Shown here one piece after another: positions 35,517-45,042 of a DNA stretch of 64,000 bases. The position numbers and the translations under genes are program-made. The notes under the pieces are model-generated. The model made no database searches. It saw nothing but the letters and a program-made list of their open reading frames with translations, and was not told the DNA's origin. Origin of the DNA: Yersinia frederiksenii ATCC 33641 (GTDB lineage Bacteria; Pseudomonadota; Gammaproteobacteria; Enterobacterales; Enterobacteriaceae). Where the stretch lies: contig NZ_KN150731.1 in assembly GCF_000754805.1 (NCBI RefSeq), positions 1,899,559 to 1,963,558 on the forward strand, in the 5' to 3' direction. Positions within the stretch are counted from its first letter, which is position 1; every line of letters begins with the position of its first letter.

Positions 35517-35650
35517 GGCACTGTTGCAAAAATCTTGCTGTGGGAATCCGATACCGGCTTTTCTCTGACGTAGCGTTATATGGATCCGTTCAACAGTTGG
35601 TATTTTCAGCGAACTATTATCCTTTGTACCGAGCAGTTGATAGCCAGGGT
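35517..35650 (+). mobile_element. IS26/IS6-family left-end remnant
   Basis: GGCACTGTTGCAAA at 35517-35530 is identical to the first 14 bases of the IS26 terminal inverted repeat. An ATG lies 64 bases from the repeat start, the same distance as in IS26 by my recollection, and begins MDPFNSWYFQRTIIL, recognisably like the IS26 transposase start MNPFKGRHFQRDIIL. Similarity ends after about 16-20 codons and no right end is seen. A truncated insertion sequence, not functional. Confidence 0.7.
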
Positions 35651-36065
35651 TGGGTTGAAGCAGGTGTTGGGTTATTTACGCAATTCGGAGCAGTCGTAGC
35701 GCATCATCACAAATAACGCAGCTGGGTGTGAGCGTTGTTGCAACGACATGGGGATGTAGAACCCTGCTAGGTGAAATACCACTACATATCGATGAGAGTG
35801 TTGACAGTTTGCGGGATATTCTAGAGCAAGAGTTGATGTAGTATATTGAAGTGTGAGGGATTATTGAGCCTTGCTGATTTGACGCTAGAGGAAACTTTGT
35901 GTAACCATAACGCGTAAAAAAGTCCACTTAATTTAACAAGTGAGCTAATTGATTGCTAACTACTTTTACAATTCAGATGGCGAAATTACGAGCGTATCGT
36001 ATTCCTACCCAATCACCTGCTTGTTAAGATTGATGTTCAGTCACAATAACAAACAAGCTTAAATA
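35651..36065. other. Decayed DNA between IS remnant and tRNA-Phe
   Basis: About 415 bases. One plus-strand frame (about 35735-35841) reads VVATTWGCRTLLGEIPLHIDESVDSLRDILEQELM and stops, coding-like but without a start; I cannot assign it. The 3' side of a tRNA-Phe gene is a classical integration site, so this may be what is left of an island. No second copy of the tRNA 3' end is seen here. Confidence 0.4.
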
Positions 36066-36141
36066 TGGTGCCCGGACTCGGAATCGAACCAAGGACACGG
36101 GGATTTTCAATCCCCTGCTCTACCGACTGAGCTATCCGGGC
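36066..36141 (-). tRNA. pheV: tRNA-Phe (GAA)
   Basis: The reverse strand folds as a standard 76-nt tRNA: acceptor GCCCGGA / TCCGGGC with encoded CCA, D-arm GCTCAGTCGGTAGAGC, anticodon arm GGGGA-TTGAAAA-TCCCC with anticodon GAA, T-arm CCTTGGTTCGATTCCGAG. The position next to ornithine decarboxylase matches pheV in other enterobacteria, the locus used by Yersinia islands such as YAPI. The 3' end faces the decayed DNA on the left. Confidence 0.97.
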
Positions 36142-36151
36142 AACGGGGCGC

Positions 36152-36180
36152 ATTAAACCGTATTGGCACCAAATCGTCAA
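36152..36180 (-). promoter_or_regulatory. tRNA-Phe promoter
   Basis: On the minus strand TTGACG (36180-36175), a 17-bp spacer and TTTAAT (36157-36152) form a near-consensus sigma-70 promoter, followed by a GC-rich discriminator (GCGCCCC) of the kind that gives stringent control, then the mature tRNA ten bases later. Confidence 0.8.
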
Positions 36181-36471
36181 TGAGTTTCTCATATATTGGC
36201 GATCGGTTGCTCTCTTTTCATGCGAAAATAGCTAAAAAACTGTTGAGATGAATGTTTTTTGCTGCAATTCAAAGTTTCATCTGCTTGATATATAGATTTT
36301 TTATTTTTCAGGTTGTTAAATAACAATGGCTTAGATATTCACTAAATATGCATTTTTATTGAGTTGTAAGGGTTGAATAGCCTCCAAAAACATGCAATTA
36401 TTGCGCAAATTTAGCGTTATTATTCATTCCTCTAGTCCATATCATTTCAAGAGTTTAAGCCGGAGGCGGTT
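36181..36471. promoter_or_regulatory. Ornithine decarboxylase upstream region
   Basis: A possible promoter TTGTTA (36313-36318), 17-bp spacer, TATTCA (36336-36341) lies about 130 nt before the leader ORF. The -35 element is half of an inverted repeat TTGTTA-AA-TAACAA (36313-36326). Together with the leader ORF this gives the decarboxylase a transcript leader of more than 450 nt, far longer than needed for simple expression. No other gene is seen. Confidence 0.4.
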
Positions 36472-36567
36472 ATGGCAGTTTTACACTATCCAATGCATAT
36501 CAAACGCCTCAAGTGCCATTTCCACTGTATTACTTCTGCTCAGTCTCTTATCCCCTCCATGCGGTAA
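36472..36567 (+). CDS. Candidate 31-residue leader peptide of ornithine decarboxylase
   Basis: ATG 36472 has an almost perfect ribosome site, CGGAGGCGG, ending 5 nt before it, much better than that of the decarboxylase itself. The frame codes for MAVLHYPMHIKRLKCHFHC followed by ITSAQSLIPSMR and stops 239 nt before the decarboxylase start. Position, size and basic/aromatic residues recall speFL, the ornithine-sensing arrest peptide (about 34 codons) that controls speF in E. coli, although only a loose HIKR-like similarity to its HIRR motif is seen. If so, ornithine would arrest translation and relieve transcription termination. Inference from architecture. Confidence 0.5.
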   Translation: MAVLHYPMHIKRLKCHFHCITSAQSLIPSMR

Positions 36568-36806
36568 GGCTACTCGTTGCTCACTGTTAGGCATTATTAA
36601 AAGTAGAGCTGCTGCTCTGATTTTACTGATGTTTATTGGTCGATGCTGAGACCCGTTCACTTATTCATTCAGGTTGCGACTTTGGCTGGGAAAAGTGCGC
36701 GTTAAAGATATCAATTTACCGGCATCACATAAGTTCCCAATATTGTGTGATGTCATCTATATGCCAAAGTGGCAGCCTCATACCTGACCGTTTGAGAGTA
36801 AGTGAC

Positions 36807-38966
36807 ATGACACAGTTAAAAATAGCAACAAGTGCTCGTTTGGCTTCTTATGTAGAAAGCCAGCGAGGAGTGGTATACCTCAATCAGACTGATTTTACCG
36901 ATGTTGCCGCAGTGGTGATGTCGGTTGAAGATGCGAATATCGGTCTATTGTCAAAGCTGCATGATTTGGGCTTTGCTATCCCTACTTTTGTTGCGGTCAC
37001 CGCTGAACAGACGGTATCAGCAGATTATTTGCCCCTGATTAAGGGGGTCATCACTCTTGGGGAAGCAAATAAAGCGTTTTACAACGCGCAGATAGAAGCT
37101 GCCGCCAGTGAGTATCAAAAAAATCTATTACCACCTTTTTTCTCAACATTAAAAAAATATGTTGAGATGCAAAACTCAACCTTTGCATGCCCTGGGCACC
37201 AAGGTGGGGAATTCTTCCGTAAGCATCCGGCTGGCCGTCAATTTTTTGAATTCTATGGCGAGACAATCTTCCGCTCAGATATGTGCAATGCCGATGTCAA
37301 ACTAGGCGATTTACTGATTCATGAAGGAGCGGCAAAAGAGGCACAAAAATATGCGGCGAAGGTCTTCAATGCGGATAAAACCTATTTTGTTCTGAATGGA
37401 ACTTCATCGGCCAATAAAGTAGTGACCAACGCCTTGTTAACTCGTGGTGATTTGGTGTTATTTGATCGTAATAACCATAAATCCAACCACCATGGTGCTT
37501 TGATTCAAGCTGGTGCAACGCCCGTCTATTTGGAAACTGCTCGTAACCCATTTGGATTTATTGGTGGTATTGATGCCCACTGTTTTGATGAGCGTTACTT
37601 ACGTCAACAGTTGCGCGAAGTTGCGCCTGAACGTGCAAATGATGCTCGGCCATTCAGATTAGCGATAATCCAATTAGGTACCTATGACGGTACGGTATAT
37701 AACGCGCGTCAGGTAGTTGATAGTATTGGTCATTTATGTGATTACATTTTGTTTGATTCTGCCTGGGTAGGTTACGAGCAATTTATTCCGATGATGAAAG
37801 ATTTCTCGCCGCTCCTATTGGAATTAAATGAAAATGATCCTGGGATTATTGTGACTCAGTCGGTGCACAAGCAACAGGCTGGCTTTTCACAGACCTCACA
37901 GGTGCATAAAAAAGATAACCATATCAAAGGACAAAAGCGCCACTGTAACCATAAGCGTTTTAATAATGCGTTTATGTTGCACGCCTCGACCAGCCCATTT
38001 TATCCATTATTTGCGGCTCTGGATGTCAATGCCAAAATACACTCTGGTGACAGTGGCCGACGCATGTGGATGGATTGTGTAAAACTCGGTATTGAGACTC
38101 GTAAATTATTATTAGCACGCTGCTCAATGGTTCGGCCATTTATTCCACCGATGGTAGGCAGTAAAAATTGGCAAGATTACGATACTGAGATTATTGCTAA
38201 TGATGCTCGCTTCTTTAATTTTGTACCTAATGAACGTTGGCACGGATTTGAAGGCTATAACCAAGATCAGTATCTGGTTGATCCTTGTAAACTATTGCTG
38301 ACGACACCGGGCATTGATGCCAACAGTGGCCAATACACCCAATTTGGTGTGCCAGCAGCAATATTGGCAACCTTCTTGCGTGAGAATGGTATTGTGCCGG
38401 AAAAATGTGATCTTAACTCGATCCTGTTCCTACTGACCCCGGCAGAAAATCCAGCCAAAATGGCACATCTGGTTGATATGTTGGCTCAATTTGAGCGCTA
38501 TATCGAACAAGATGCACTGTTGTGTGATGTATTACCGACCATCTACCGGAAGAATGAAGGGCGCTATCGCGGCTATACTTTGCGCCAGTTATGCCAAGAG
38601 ATGCATGACCTGTATGTCAGTTATGATGTTAAGCAATTACAAAAAGATATGTTCAGAAAAGAAGGTTTCCCACCGGTTGTCATGAATCCGCAAGATGCCA
38701 ATATCCAGTTTGTTCGCGATAATATTGAACTGATTCCTATTGCAGAGGCTGAAGGGCGCATTGCTGCCGAAGGGGCTTTACCTTATCCACCGGGGGTGCT
38801 GTGTGTGGTGCCAGGTGAAGTATGGGGTGGGGCAGTGCAGCGTTATTTCTTGGCGTTAGAAGAAGGTATCAACTTATTACCCGGCTTTTCACCAGAACTG
38901 CAGGGTGTTTATATTGAAAAAGGTGATGTTGAGTGGCGGCGTATTTTTGGTTACGTCATCAAGTGA
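36807..38966 (+). CDS. speC: Ornithine decarboxylase
   Basis: 719-residue PLP-dependent decarboxylase converting ornithine to putrescine and CO2, first step of polyamine synthesis. N-terminal wing domain, then FACPGHQGGEFFRKHPAG, NGTSSANKVVTNALLTRGDLVLFDRNNHKS, and the PLP lysine in TQSVHKQQAGFSQTSQ. Nearly collinear with E. coli SpeC (711) and SpeF (732). ATG 36807 is chosen by comparison with SpeC; the open frame extends upstream but over the leader region without family similarity. No potE follows, which favours the biosynthetic SpeC, yet the leader resembles that of an inducible speF. Confidence 0.93.
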   Translation: MTQLKIATSARLASYVESQRGVVYLNQTDFTDVAAVVMSVEDANIGLLSKLHDLGFAIPTFVAVTAEQTVSADYLPLIKGVITLGEANKAFYNAQIEAAASEYQKNLLPPFFSTLKKYVEMQNSTFACPGHQGGEFFRKHPAGRQFFEFYGETIFRSDMCNADVKLGDLLIHEGAAKEAQKYAAKVFNADKTYFVLNGTSSANKVVTNALLTRGDLVLFDRNNHKSNHHGALIQAGATPVYLETARNPFGFIGGIDAHCFDERYLRQQLREVAPERANDARPFRLAIIQLGTYDGTVYNARQVVDSIGHLCDYILFDSAWVGYEQFIPMMKDFSPLLLELNENDPGIIVTQSVHKQQAGFSQTSQVHKKDNHIKGQKRHCNHKRFNNAFMLHASTSPFYPLFAALDVNAKIHSGDSGRRMWMDCVKLGIETRKLLLARCSMVRPFIPPMVGSKNWQDYDTEIIANDARFFNFVPNERWHGFEGYNQDQYLVDPCKLLLTTPGIDANSGQYTQFGVPAAILATFLRENGIVPEKCDLNSILFLLTPAENPAKMAHLVDMLAQFERYIEQDALLCDVLPTIYRKNEGRYRGYTLRQLCQEMHDLYVSYDVKQLQKDMFRKEGFPPVVMNPQDANIQFVRDNIELIPIAEAEGRIAAEGALPYPPGVLCVVPGEVWGGAVQRYFLALEEGINLLPGFSPELQGVYIEKGDVEWRRIFGYVIK

Positions 38967-38973
38967 CTTGAAT

Positions 38974-39006
38974 AAAAAAGACAGCTGACGAGGATATCGG
39001 CTGTCT
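38974..39006 (-). terminator. Rho-independent terminator of the TSUP gene
   Basis: AGACAGC (38979-38985) pairs with GCTGTCT (39000-39006). On the minus strand the stem is followed by six T (38979-38974), so it terminates the transporter gene; it may also slow the convergent decarboxylase transcript. Confidence 0.7.
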
Positions 39007-39032
39007 CAATATAAAGATGACTATGGAGTTTA

Positions 39033-39782
39033 TCAGTAACCGAAATAGCGTGCCAGCAAGACAGTGCCGGAAATCAGCAATAAGATATTTATTATGCGAA
39101 TGAGTTGATCGCGGCTAAGTCCCAAACTGATTTTATTGGCAACCGCCAACCCGACTAACATTCCCGGAACCAGCAGTAATACCATCCATAGAATCGACAA
39201 GTCCATATAGACCCCAGCCAGAGTAAATAAAATGACTCTGGTTAGGGTGCTAAGGCCGATAAGGGTCGTCTGAGTGATTCGCAAATTGTCTTTGCTGGCT
39301 ATCCGCCCGGATAAATAGATGGCATAGATAAACCCGCCACTGCCAAATAATGCGCTAAAGATACCGCCAATTAAGCCAAAAGGAATGGCCGCCGTAGGCT
39401 TGAATTGCCCTTGGGGTTTGCGTCGACTAAGGGCGTAAACCGCATATACAATGACAAAAATACCTAATGCTAATAGCAAAATATCGGGCCGGGTGCGCAG
39501 TAGTACAGTCGCGCCAATCAAGCTGCCAATAATCATTAAGGGCACTAGTCGTTTGAGCTCTGCAATATCTGCATGGCGACTATGGCGTGCCACATTAGTA
39601 ATGGCGGCAAACATGTCGACAATTGCCAGTAGTGGAACAATTTTAGCCACGGGAATAAATAGTGCTAACACTGGGCTAGCTATTAGCGCGGAGCCAAATC
39701 CGGTAAGGCCAAAGATAATATAGGCGATGACCATAGTGGAGAAGATTACCACCATTTCGAAAACGGTAAGTCCGAAGTCCAT
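39033..39782 (-). CDS. TSUP (TauE/SafE) family membrane transporter
   Basis: 249 residues, about eight membrane helices in two related halves, each beginning with the family's glycine-rich motif (YIIFGLTGFGSALIASPVLAL and FGLIGGIFSALFGSGGFIYAIYLSGR). Such proteins export or import sulfite, sulfoacetate or other organic sulfonates. The substrate is not evident. Stands alone, convergent with ornithine decarboxylase. Confidence 0.85.
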   Translation of the reverse strand: MDFGLTVFEMVVIFSTMVIAYIIFGLTGFGSALIASPVLALFIPVAKIVPLLAIVDMFAAITNVARHSRHADIAELKRLVPLMIIGSLIGATVLLRTRPDILLLALGIFVIVYAVYALSRRKPQGQFKPTAAIPFGLIGGIFSALFGSGGFIYAIYLSGRIASKDNLRITQTTLIGLSTLTRVILFTLAGVYMDLSILWMVLLLVPGMLVGLAVANKISLGLSRDQLIRIINILLLISGTVLLARYFGY

Positions 39783-39865
39783 TTATTCAGTCTGCCGGTG
39801 TAGGTAATGAGATTATGACTATAGCGCTTTATTGAGAATGATTATTATTAAAGTGAGCTAATTGC

Positions 39866-39896
39866 AAAAAATGGCACAGCGAACTGTGCCATTTTA
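39866..39896. terminator. Bidirectional terminator between mltC and the TSUP gene
   Basis: AATGGCACAG-CGAA-CTGTGCCATT is a perfect stem of ten pairs (39870-39893) with a CGAA tetraloop, flanked by A-run and T-run on either side, so it can stop mltC transcription. Confidence 0.85.
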
Positions 39897-39921
39897 ATAT
39901 TACTCAGCAGTACCAACAAAA

Positions 39922-40998
39922 TTAGTGGCGGCGATAGCTTTTCTGCGCGCTATTCACTTTCACCAGATAACGGCGAGACTCACCGGACGGATGTTTAGTG
40001 GTTAGCGTTTGGAATACATCCCCTGGAGCCATATTATTGATAATATTCACCGCTTGGTTCTTATCGCTGGAGAATACCCGCAACACGCTGCCTGCCCCGC
40101 CATTATAAGAGGTAATGACAGCATAGCGTCGTGAGGTCGCATTTTGAATGCCGCCCAAATAGGTATTTTGCAAGATTGCCAGATAAGCAGTGCCAGCATC
40201 AATATTATTTGCAGGATCAAATAGATAGCTACGGCTTGGTTGGCCGCTTTTGCCTTTCAATTTGAAGACATCTCGCCCGGCAGTATGCTGAACAACCTGC
40301 ATTAGACCCAGTGCATCAGAGCCGCTCACGGCATATGGGTTAAAGCTCGATTCTGTTTGCATAATAGCCAAAATCAATGACTCTTCCACCCCATATCTCT
40401 CGGCGGATTGCCGTACCAGTGGCAGATATTTATGAGCGCGTTTATCCAAATGGTTCGGTACTAATTGCAAGGTTACTGACCAGATAACATGCAATCCAGA
40501 CGTGCGTTTCTGCATTTTGGTTTGCAATAAATAATCGGCGAAATGTGCTGCTCGCCATTCCCAGCGAATAGGTTGGCCATTGTTATCCAGCACCTGTCCG
40601 TACAGGAAAGGCTCTTTACTGATCTGAATATCGTTAGCATCAGAGTAGAGGTCGATCGAGCCGGGATCATCACCCATCAACAATGTAGTAATAATTGCCT
40701 GACGCAAGTGAGCCGCCGGATCGGTCGTTGCAATAGTTTCAACCGTAATGGTACCGGCATCAAAGTTAATATGGCTGCGAGTTTGATATTGATCCGTATA
40801 CTTCACGTAATCTTTTGGACCCGCGATTAAGACTTCTTTTAATCCCCAAATATTTTCAATGTTATGGGCAAATTGGCCCATTAAAATCTCAAAACCGTTA
40901 GTGTCTTTGATAAAGGCTTCGTTTTCTGCCTGATTTTTATTGCCTGAGCAAGACACTAATAGTGGTGCAATTACCAGCAAAGCTAAAATTTTCTTCAT
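39922..40998 (-). CDS. mltC: Membrane-bound lytic murein transglycosylase C
   Basis: 358-residue lipoprotein ([17 protein letters not shown], lipobox LVSC) that cleaves the MurNAc-GlcNAc bond of peptidoglycan. Slt-type catalytic domain with the catalytic Glu in [26 protein letters not shown] and [12 protein letters not shown]. Start ATG 40998 by the lipoprotein signal; the upstream in-frame extension would precede it. Downstream of yggX and mutY as in E. coli; an ERIC repeat lies between yggX and mltC. Confidence 0.95.
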   Translation of the reverse strand: MKKILALLVIAPLLVSCSGNKNQAENEAFIKDTNGFEILMGQFAHNIENIWGLKEVLIAGPKDYVKYTDQYQTRSHINFDAGTITVETIATTDPAAHLRQAIITTLLMGDDPGSIDLYSDANDIQISKEPFLYGQVLDNNGQPIRWEWRAAHFADYLLQTKMQKRTSGLHVIWSVTLQLVPNHLDKRAHKYLPLVRQSAERYGVEESLILAIMQTESSFNPYAVSGSDALGLMQVVQHTAGRDVFKLKGKSGQPSRSYLFDPANNIDAGTAYLAILQNTYLGGIQNATSRRYAVITSYNGGAGSVLRVFSSDKNQAVNIINNMAPGDVFQTLTTKHPSGESRRYLVKVNSAQKSYRRH

Positions 40999-41033
40999 CT
41001 TAAAAGCCATATATTGATGAAAAATATCCCTGT

Positions 41034-41152
41034 CATACTTCAAGTCGCCTGCGCGTTGTCTCTCCTTCACTCACTTCAGCCACTTATTGATATAAACTCC
41101 TGAAGATTCGCTCTGGTGCCGCTTTCCTGCAATTTGAATTATTTAGGTGATA
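41034..41152. repeat. ERIC element between yggX and mltC
   Basis: About 119 bases with the ERIC layout: CATACTTCAAGTCGCCTGCGCGTTG at one end, the conserved core ACTCACTTCAGCCACTTATTGATATAAACTC, and CTTTCCTGCAATTTGAATTATTTAGGTGATA at the other end. It is placed within the mutY-yggX-mltC transcript, where it could form an RNA hairpin affecting mltC. Confidence 0.85.
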
Positions 41153-41156
41153 ACAG

Positions 41157-41175
41157 CGGGGCCAAGAGGGCCCCG
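41157..41175 (-). terminator. Hairpin after yggX
   Basis: CGGGGCC-AAGAG-GGCCCCG (41157-41175) is a perfect 7-bp GC-rich stem just after the yggX stop codon. No T-run follows on the minus strand, so it may attenuate rather than end transcription toward mltC. Confidence 0.5.
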
Positions 41176-41180
41176 TGTAG

Positions 41181-41453
41181 TTACTTACTCGGCGGAGTGT
41201 AACCTGCAATGTGAACATCTTGCCCCTCGAACAAGAAATTAACCATTTCCTGTTCCAGCAATTTGCGGTCTTCTACATTCATCATGCTGAGCTTCTTCTC
41301 ATTAATCAGCATGGTTTGTTTAGTTATCCATTGTGACCAAGCTTCTTTTGAGATTTCGTTATAGATACGTTTGCCGATTTCACCCGGATATAGCTGAAAA
41401 TCTTGTCCTTCAGCATCCTTCTTTAAAAACGTGCAAAAAATCGTTCTGCTCAT
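41181..41453 (-). CDS. yggX: Fe(2+)-trafficking protein YggX
   Basis: 90-residue cytosolic protein, same length as E. coli YggX and nearly the same sequence ([39 protein letters not shown]...). It protects iron-sulfur proteins from oxidative damage; the conserved Cys7 is present. Sits 54 nt after mutY, whose glycosylase has an iron-sulfur cluster. Confidence 0.96.
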   Translation of the reverse strand: MSRTIFCTFLKKDAEGQDFQLYPGEIGKRIYNEISKEAWSQWITKQTMLINEKKLSMMNVEDRKLLEQEMVNFLFEGQDVHIAGYTPPSK

Positions 41454-41506
41454 GCTTAATCCTCTCCAAATAACGCTGTTTGGGTAGACGGTTGGGTGCC
41501 CACTGA

Positions 41507-42562
41507 TTACTTTGCTAGCGGTTGTTTTGCTAACTGGTGCAATAAGCGCTCAACTGGGGCAGCCAAGCCTACCGAAGGTGGCTGTGCTAAGTTATACCAG
41601 AGACCTGCGCCATCATCCATGCATCCACGGTTTGATGCAGTATCCAGCCACATCGGGACAATATCCAAATGGAAGTGACTGAAGGTATGGCGAAAAGCCG
41701 TTAACTGCTGCAAGTCGCTTGGGGCAAGGCCCCGCTGCTGTAACCAATTATTCAGTTCTTCTTGCTCTGCAAATTGTGGGAAGCAGAATAACCCGCCCCA
41801 TAACCCCACGGGCGGGCGCTGGTCGAGCCACACTTGCGAGTCATTCTGCATCAATAGGAAATAGGCCGTTTTCTCCGGTATGGTTTGCTTGGGTTTTTTA
41901 CCCGGATAGCTCGCCCAACTGTGGTTGGCATAAGCAAGACAGCCGAGATTCAGCGGGCAAAGCTCACACTTGGGTTTAGAGCGAGTACAGACGATAGCGC
42001 CTAAATCCATCATTGCTTGATTGAACTGGCCAACACCTTTGGCGGGAGTGATATCTTCGCTGATCTGCCATAAACGGCCTTCGACATCTTTTTTACCGGG
42101 CCATCCTTCAACGGCATAGCAACGAGCCAATACTCGCTTAACATTGCCATCTAAAATAGGGAAATGTTGCCCCAATGAGAGCGATAAAATTGCCCCTGCA
42201 GTTGAGCGGCCAATTCCGGGCAGCGCGAGTATTTCATCAAACGTTGTAGGGAACTCGCCCTGATGGCGCTCTACCACTGTCTGAGCTGCTTTATGTAGAT
42301 TCCTGGCGCGAGCGTAATAACCCAGCCCGGTCCATAAATGCAAAACCTCATCCAGCGGTGCCGCAGCCAGAGCTCGAATATCAGGGAAATGCTGCATAAA
42401 ACGTTGGAAATAAGGGATAACGGTCGCAACCTGCGTTTGTTGCAACATCACCTCTGACAGCCAGACTTGATAAGGTGTTTTATCCAACTGCCATGGCAGT
42501 GTTTTGCGACCAAAGCGTTGGTACCACTCCAGCACCTGGTGCGCGAATTGTTGCGCTTGCAT
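41507..42562 (-). CDS. mutY: Adenine DNA glycosylase MutY
   Basis: 351 residues. Removes adenine mispaired with 8-oxoguanine. Helix-hairpin-helix [15 protein letters not shown] with the catalytic Asp in [14 protein letters not shown], iron-sulfur cysteines [17 protein letters not shown], and the C-terminal NUDIX-like domain recognising 8-oxoG (ends [17 protein letters not shown]). ATG 42562 matches the E. coli start MQASQF; one more in-frame ATG directly precedes it. First gene of mutY-yggX-mltC. Confidence 0.95.
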   Translation of the reverse strand: MQAQQFAHQVLEWYQRFGRKTLPWQLDKTPYQVWLSEVMLQQTQVATVIPYFQRFMQHFPDIRALAAAPLDEVLHLWTGLGYYARARNLHKAAQTVVERHQGEFPTTFDEILALPGIGRSTAGAILSLSLGQHFPILDGNVKRVLARCYAVEGWPGKKDVEGRLWQISEDITPAKGVGQFNQAMMDLGAIVCTRSKPKCELCPLNLGCLAYANHSWASYPGKKPKQTIPEKTAYFLLMQNDSQVWLDQRPPVGLWGGLFCFPQFAEQEELNNWLQQRGLAPSDLQQLTAFRHTFSHFHLDIVPMWLDTASNRGCMDDGAGLWYNLAQPPSVGLAAPVERLLHQLAKQPLAK

Positions 42563-42644
42563 CATAAGCAGGTATCGATATCCGGCAGATTAATAAATTA
42601 GGGCTGGATTGCAGCATAGAGTTTGGTGGCTGTAAACCGGAACT

Positions 42645-42700
42645 TTCCGCCTTTCCCCTTTGTACTTGAAACCACAGCAGTGTTAGCCGCTTTCACACCG
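42645..42700. repeat. Truncated ERIC-like end
   Basis: TACTTGAAACCACAGCAGTGTTAGCCGCTTTCAC resembles the outer arm of the ERIC copies near 49.5 and 51.6 kb (ACTTGAAGCCACxGxGGCGTTAGCGG), but the core is missing. Lies in the gap between mutY and trmB. Confidence 0.5.
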
Positions 42701-42766
42701 GAATTGTTGTCTTATGGGGATATATCCATTATTTACAGCTTAATTTTGTACTTATGACGTCCATAG

Positions 42767-42794
42767 TTGATAAACTGGCGTATCTTTGCATAAT
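42767..42794 (+). promoter_or_regulatory. trmB promoter
   Basis: TTGATA (42767-42772), 16-bp spacer, CATAAT (42789-42794). Transcription would start about 30 nt before ATG 42832, which rules out the in-frame ATG at 42754 as the trmB start. Confidence 0.7.
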
Positions 42795-42831
42795 GCGCGT
42801 TCGTATACGCAACCAACAGACAGAAAGCACC

Positions 42832-43551
42832 ATGATAAATGACGTCATATCTCCGGAATTTGATGAAAACGGCCGTGCCATGCGCCGTATTCGTAGTTTT
42901 GTCCGCCGTCAGGGGCGCCTGACCAAGGGCCAACAGCTGGCGCTCGATAACTACTGGCCGGTGATGGGCGTAGAATATCAGGCAACTCCTGTTGATTTCA
43001 CGGCCTTGTTTGGCCGTGAAGCCCCGGTAGTATTAGAAATTGGGTTTGGCATGGGAACGTCGCTGGTCACTATGGCGGCCAGTAACCCTCAGCAGAATTT
43101 TCTTGGGATAGAAGTTCACTCTCCTGGGGTGGGTGCTTGCCTGGGCTCGGCTCACGAAGCAGGGCTAAGTAACCTGCGGGTTATGTGCCATGATGCAGTT
43201 GAAGTGCTGGAAAATATGATCCCGGATGCTTCATTGGATATGGTTCAACTGTTTTTCCCTGACCCATGGCACAAAGCACGTCATAATAAACGTCGTATCG
43301 TTCAAGCACCTTTTGTCGAATTAGTAAAAAGTAAATTAAAAGTGGGTGGCGTGTTCCATATGGCGACCGACTGGCAGCACTATGCGGAACATATGCTGGA
43401 AGTGATGTCCGGTGCGAACGGATACCGCAACCTTTCAGAACAGAATGATTATGTTCCTCGTCCGGATTCGCGTCCGCTGACAAAATTTGAATTACGTGGC
43501 CAGCGTCTGGGACATGGCGTTTGGGATCTGATGTTTGAGAGGAAAGAATAA
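42832..43551 (+). CDS. trmB: tRNA (guanine-N7-)-methyltransferase TrmB
   Basis: 239 residues, as in E. coli. Methylates G46 of tRNA using SAM. SAM-binding [15 protein letters not shown], then [15 protein letters not shown], and the substrate block [19 protein letters not shown] with catalytic Asp. Stop overlaps the yggL start (TAATG). Divergent from mutY. Confidence 0.96.
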   Translation: MINDVISPEFDENGRAMRRIRSFVRRQGRLTKGQQLALDNYWPVMGVEYQATPVDFTALFGREAPVVLEIGFGMGTSLVTMAASNPQQNFLGIEVHSPGVGACLGSAHEAGLSNLRVMCHDAVEVLENMIPDASLDMVQLFFPDPWHKARHNKRRIVQAPFVELVKSKLKVGGVFHMATDWQHYAEHMLEVMSGANGYRNLSEQNDYVPRPDSRPLTKFELRGQRLGHGVWDLMFERKE

Positions 43552-43877
43552 TGGCTAAGAATCGTAGTCGTCGTTTACGCAAAAAAATGCATATCGACGA
43601 GTTTCAAGAGTTAGGTTTTTCTGTACAGTGGACCTTCCCTGAAGGGACCAGTGTTGACGTGATTGATAAAACTGTCGATGATTTTATCGATGAAGTCATT
43701 GAAGCTAACGGCCTGGCATTTGATGGTAGTGGCTATATGCAGTGGGAAGGTTTGATTTGCCTGCAAGAGATCGGTCACTGCACCGAAGAGCACCGTGCGT
43801 TGGTGACTAAATGGCTGGAAGCTCGCAAATTGAAGAATGTAGAAACCACTGAGCTGTTTGATATCTGGTGGGATTGA
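43551..43877 (+). CDS. yggL: YggL (DUF469/50S-associated) family protein
   Basis: 108 residues, E. coli YggL homologue, a small acidic protein reported to associate with the large ribosomal subunit. Basic start ([23 protein letters not shown]) and conserved WTFPEGTSVDVIDKTVDDFIDEVIE. Translationally coupled to trmB. Confidence 0.93.
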   Translation: MAKNRSRRLRKKMHIDEFQELGFSVQWTFPEGTSVDVIDKTVDDFIDEVIEANGLAFDGSGYMQWEGLICLQEIGHCTEEHRALVTKWLEARKLKNVETTELFDIWWD

Positions 43878-43908
43878 TCTTCCGTTTTAACGGCAGATAA
43901 TCAATAAG

Positions 43909-43935
43909 GGCGCCTAAGCAGGCGCCTTTGTTTTT
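43909..43935 (+). terminator. Rho-independent terminator after yggL
   Basis: GGCGCCT-AAGC-AGGCGCC (43909-43926) followed by TTTGTTTTT. Confidence 0.9.
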
Positions 43936-43987
43936 ATCGGGTGCAGTTAGCGATAGCGATTACTGGTGATTTTTGGGGAGTATCGTT

Positions 43988-44932
43988 GTGACAACAGGCT
44001 TAGGTTTGGCAACGGGTTTAGATAACGCTTTGCTAGCAGATATCTTGCAGCAGGTGCGTCCGCTGATTGGTCAGGGGAAAGTTGCTGATTATATTCCGGC
44101 CTTGGCTGAAGTCTCAGCAGATAAACTGGGTATTGCGGTTTGTATGCTGGATGGCACGATATTTCAGGCTGGAGATGCCGAAGAGCGCTTCTCTATCCAA
44201 TCAATTTCGAAGGTATTAAGTCTAACCTTGGCTTTATCCCGTTATCCTGAACAGGATGTATGGCAACGGGTGGGCAAAGAGCCCTCCGGTCAGCCCTTTA
44301 ACTCATTGGTTCAGCTAGAGTTAGAAAAGGGTAAACCCCGTAATCCATTTATCAATCCAGGGGCGCTAGTGGTATGCGATATGTTGCAAAGCCGCTTGAG
44401 TGCCCCGAAACAGCGGATGCTGGAAGTCGTGCGCCAACTGGTGAATGACGATAGCATCAGCTACGATCCTCGCGTGGCTCGCTCGGAATTTGAACATTCA
44501 GACCGTAACGCTGCTATTGCCTATCTGATGAAGTCTTTTGGTAATTTCAATAATGACGTATTGACGGTACTGCAAACCTATTTCCATTATTGCGCTATGC
44601 GCATGAACTGTGTCGAACTGGCTCGCTGTTTTGTCTATCTGGCTAACCAGGGGCGCAGTATTGGTGGTCATGAACCGCTGATTACACCAATACAGGCACG
44701 GCAAATCAATGCGCTGATGATTACCAGCGGCATGTACGATGGAGCGGGTGAATTTGCCTTCCGCGTAGGTATGCCGGGTAAATCGGGTGTCGGTGGTGGG
44801 ATTATTGCTATTGTGCCCGATGAGCTCTGTATTGCGGTTTGGTCACCGGAGTTAGACCACGCAGGGAACTCTTTGGCTGGAACTGCTGCCTTAGAACGAC
44901 TGGCTCAGCGGATTGGCCGCTCCATCTTTTAG
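43988..44932 (+). CDS. glsB: Glutaminase
   Basis: 314 residues; hydrolyses glutamine to glutamate and ammonia. Serine-lysine dyad in [47 protein letters not shown], and C-terminal [16 protein letters not shown]. Close to E. coli GlsB (YneH), with a short N-terminal extension. Start GTG 43988 has GGGGAG 7 nt upstream; a TTG at 43973 overlaps that site. Not part of this neighbourhood in E. coli. Confidence 0.94.
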   Translation: MTTGLGLATGLDNALLADILQQVRPLIGQGKVADYIPALAEVSADKLGIAVCMLDGTIFQAGDAEERFSIQSISKVLSLTLALSRYPEQDVWQRVGKEPSGQPFNSLVQLELEKGKPRNPFINPGALVVCDMLQSRLSAPKQRMLEVVRQLVNDDSISYDPRVARSEFEHSDRNAAIAYLMKSFGNFNNDVLTVLQTYFHYCAMRMNCVELARCFVYLANQGRSIGGHEPLITPIQARQINALMITSGMYDGAGEFAFRVGMPGKSGVGGGIIAIVPDELCIAVWSPELDHAGNSLAGTAALERLAQRIGRSIF

Positions 44933-45042
44933 GATAGCTCCCCTTCATATCGAAGATAAATTCTGGCAGGGTGGGGATTAGCACGTTATAAATAGCGATA
45001 GAGTCATAGAAATATTAAATGGCACAGCTTGTTAGGAGTTTT

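Noticed and set aside
35676..35927. 83-codon minus-strand frame near tRNA-Phe
   Set aside because: No start signal, composition not coding-like; the surrounding DNA is decayed.
36392..36649. 85-codon frame overlapping the ornithine decarboxylase leader
   Set aside because: No ribosome site; the short frame at 36472 in another phase has a near-perfect one.
36636..36806. Upstream extension of ornithine decarboxylase
   Set aside because: No similarity to SpeC/SpeF before ATG 36807; it reads through leader DNA.
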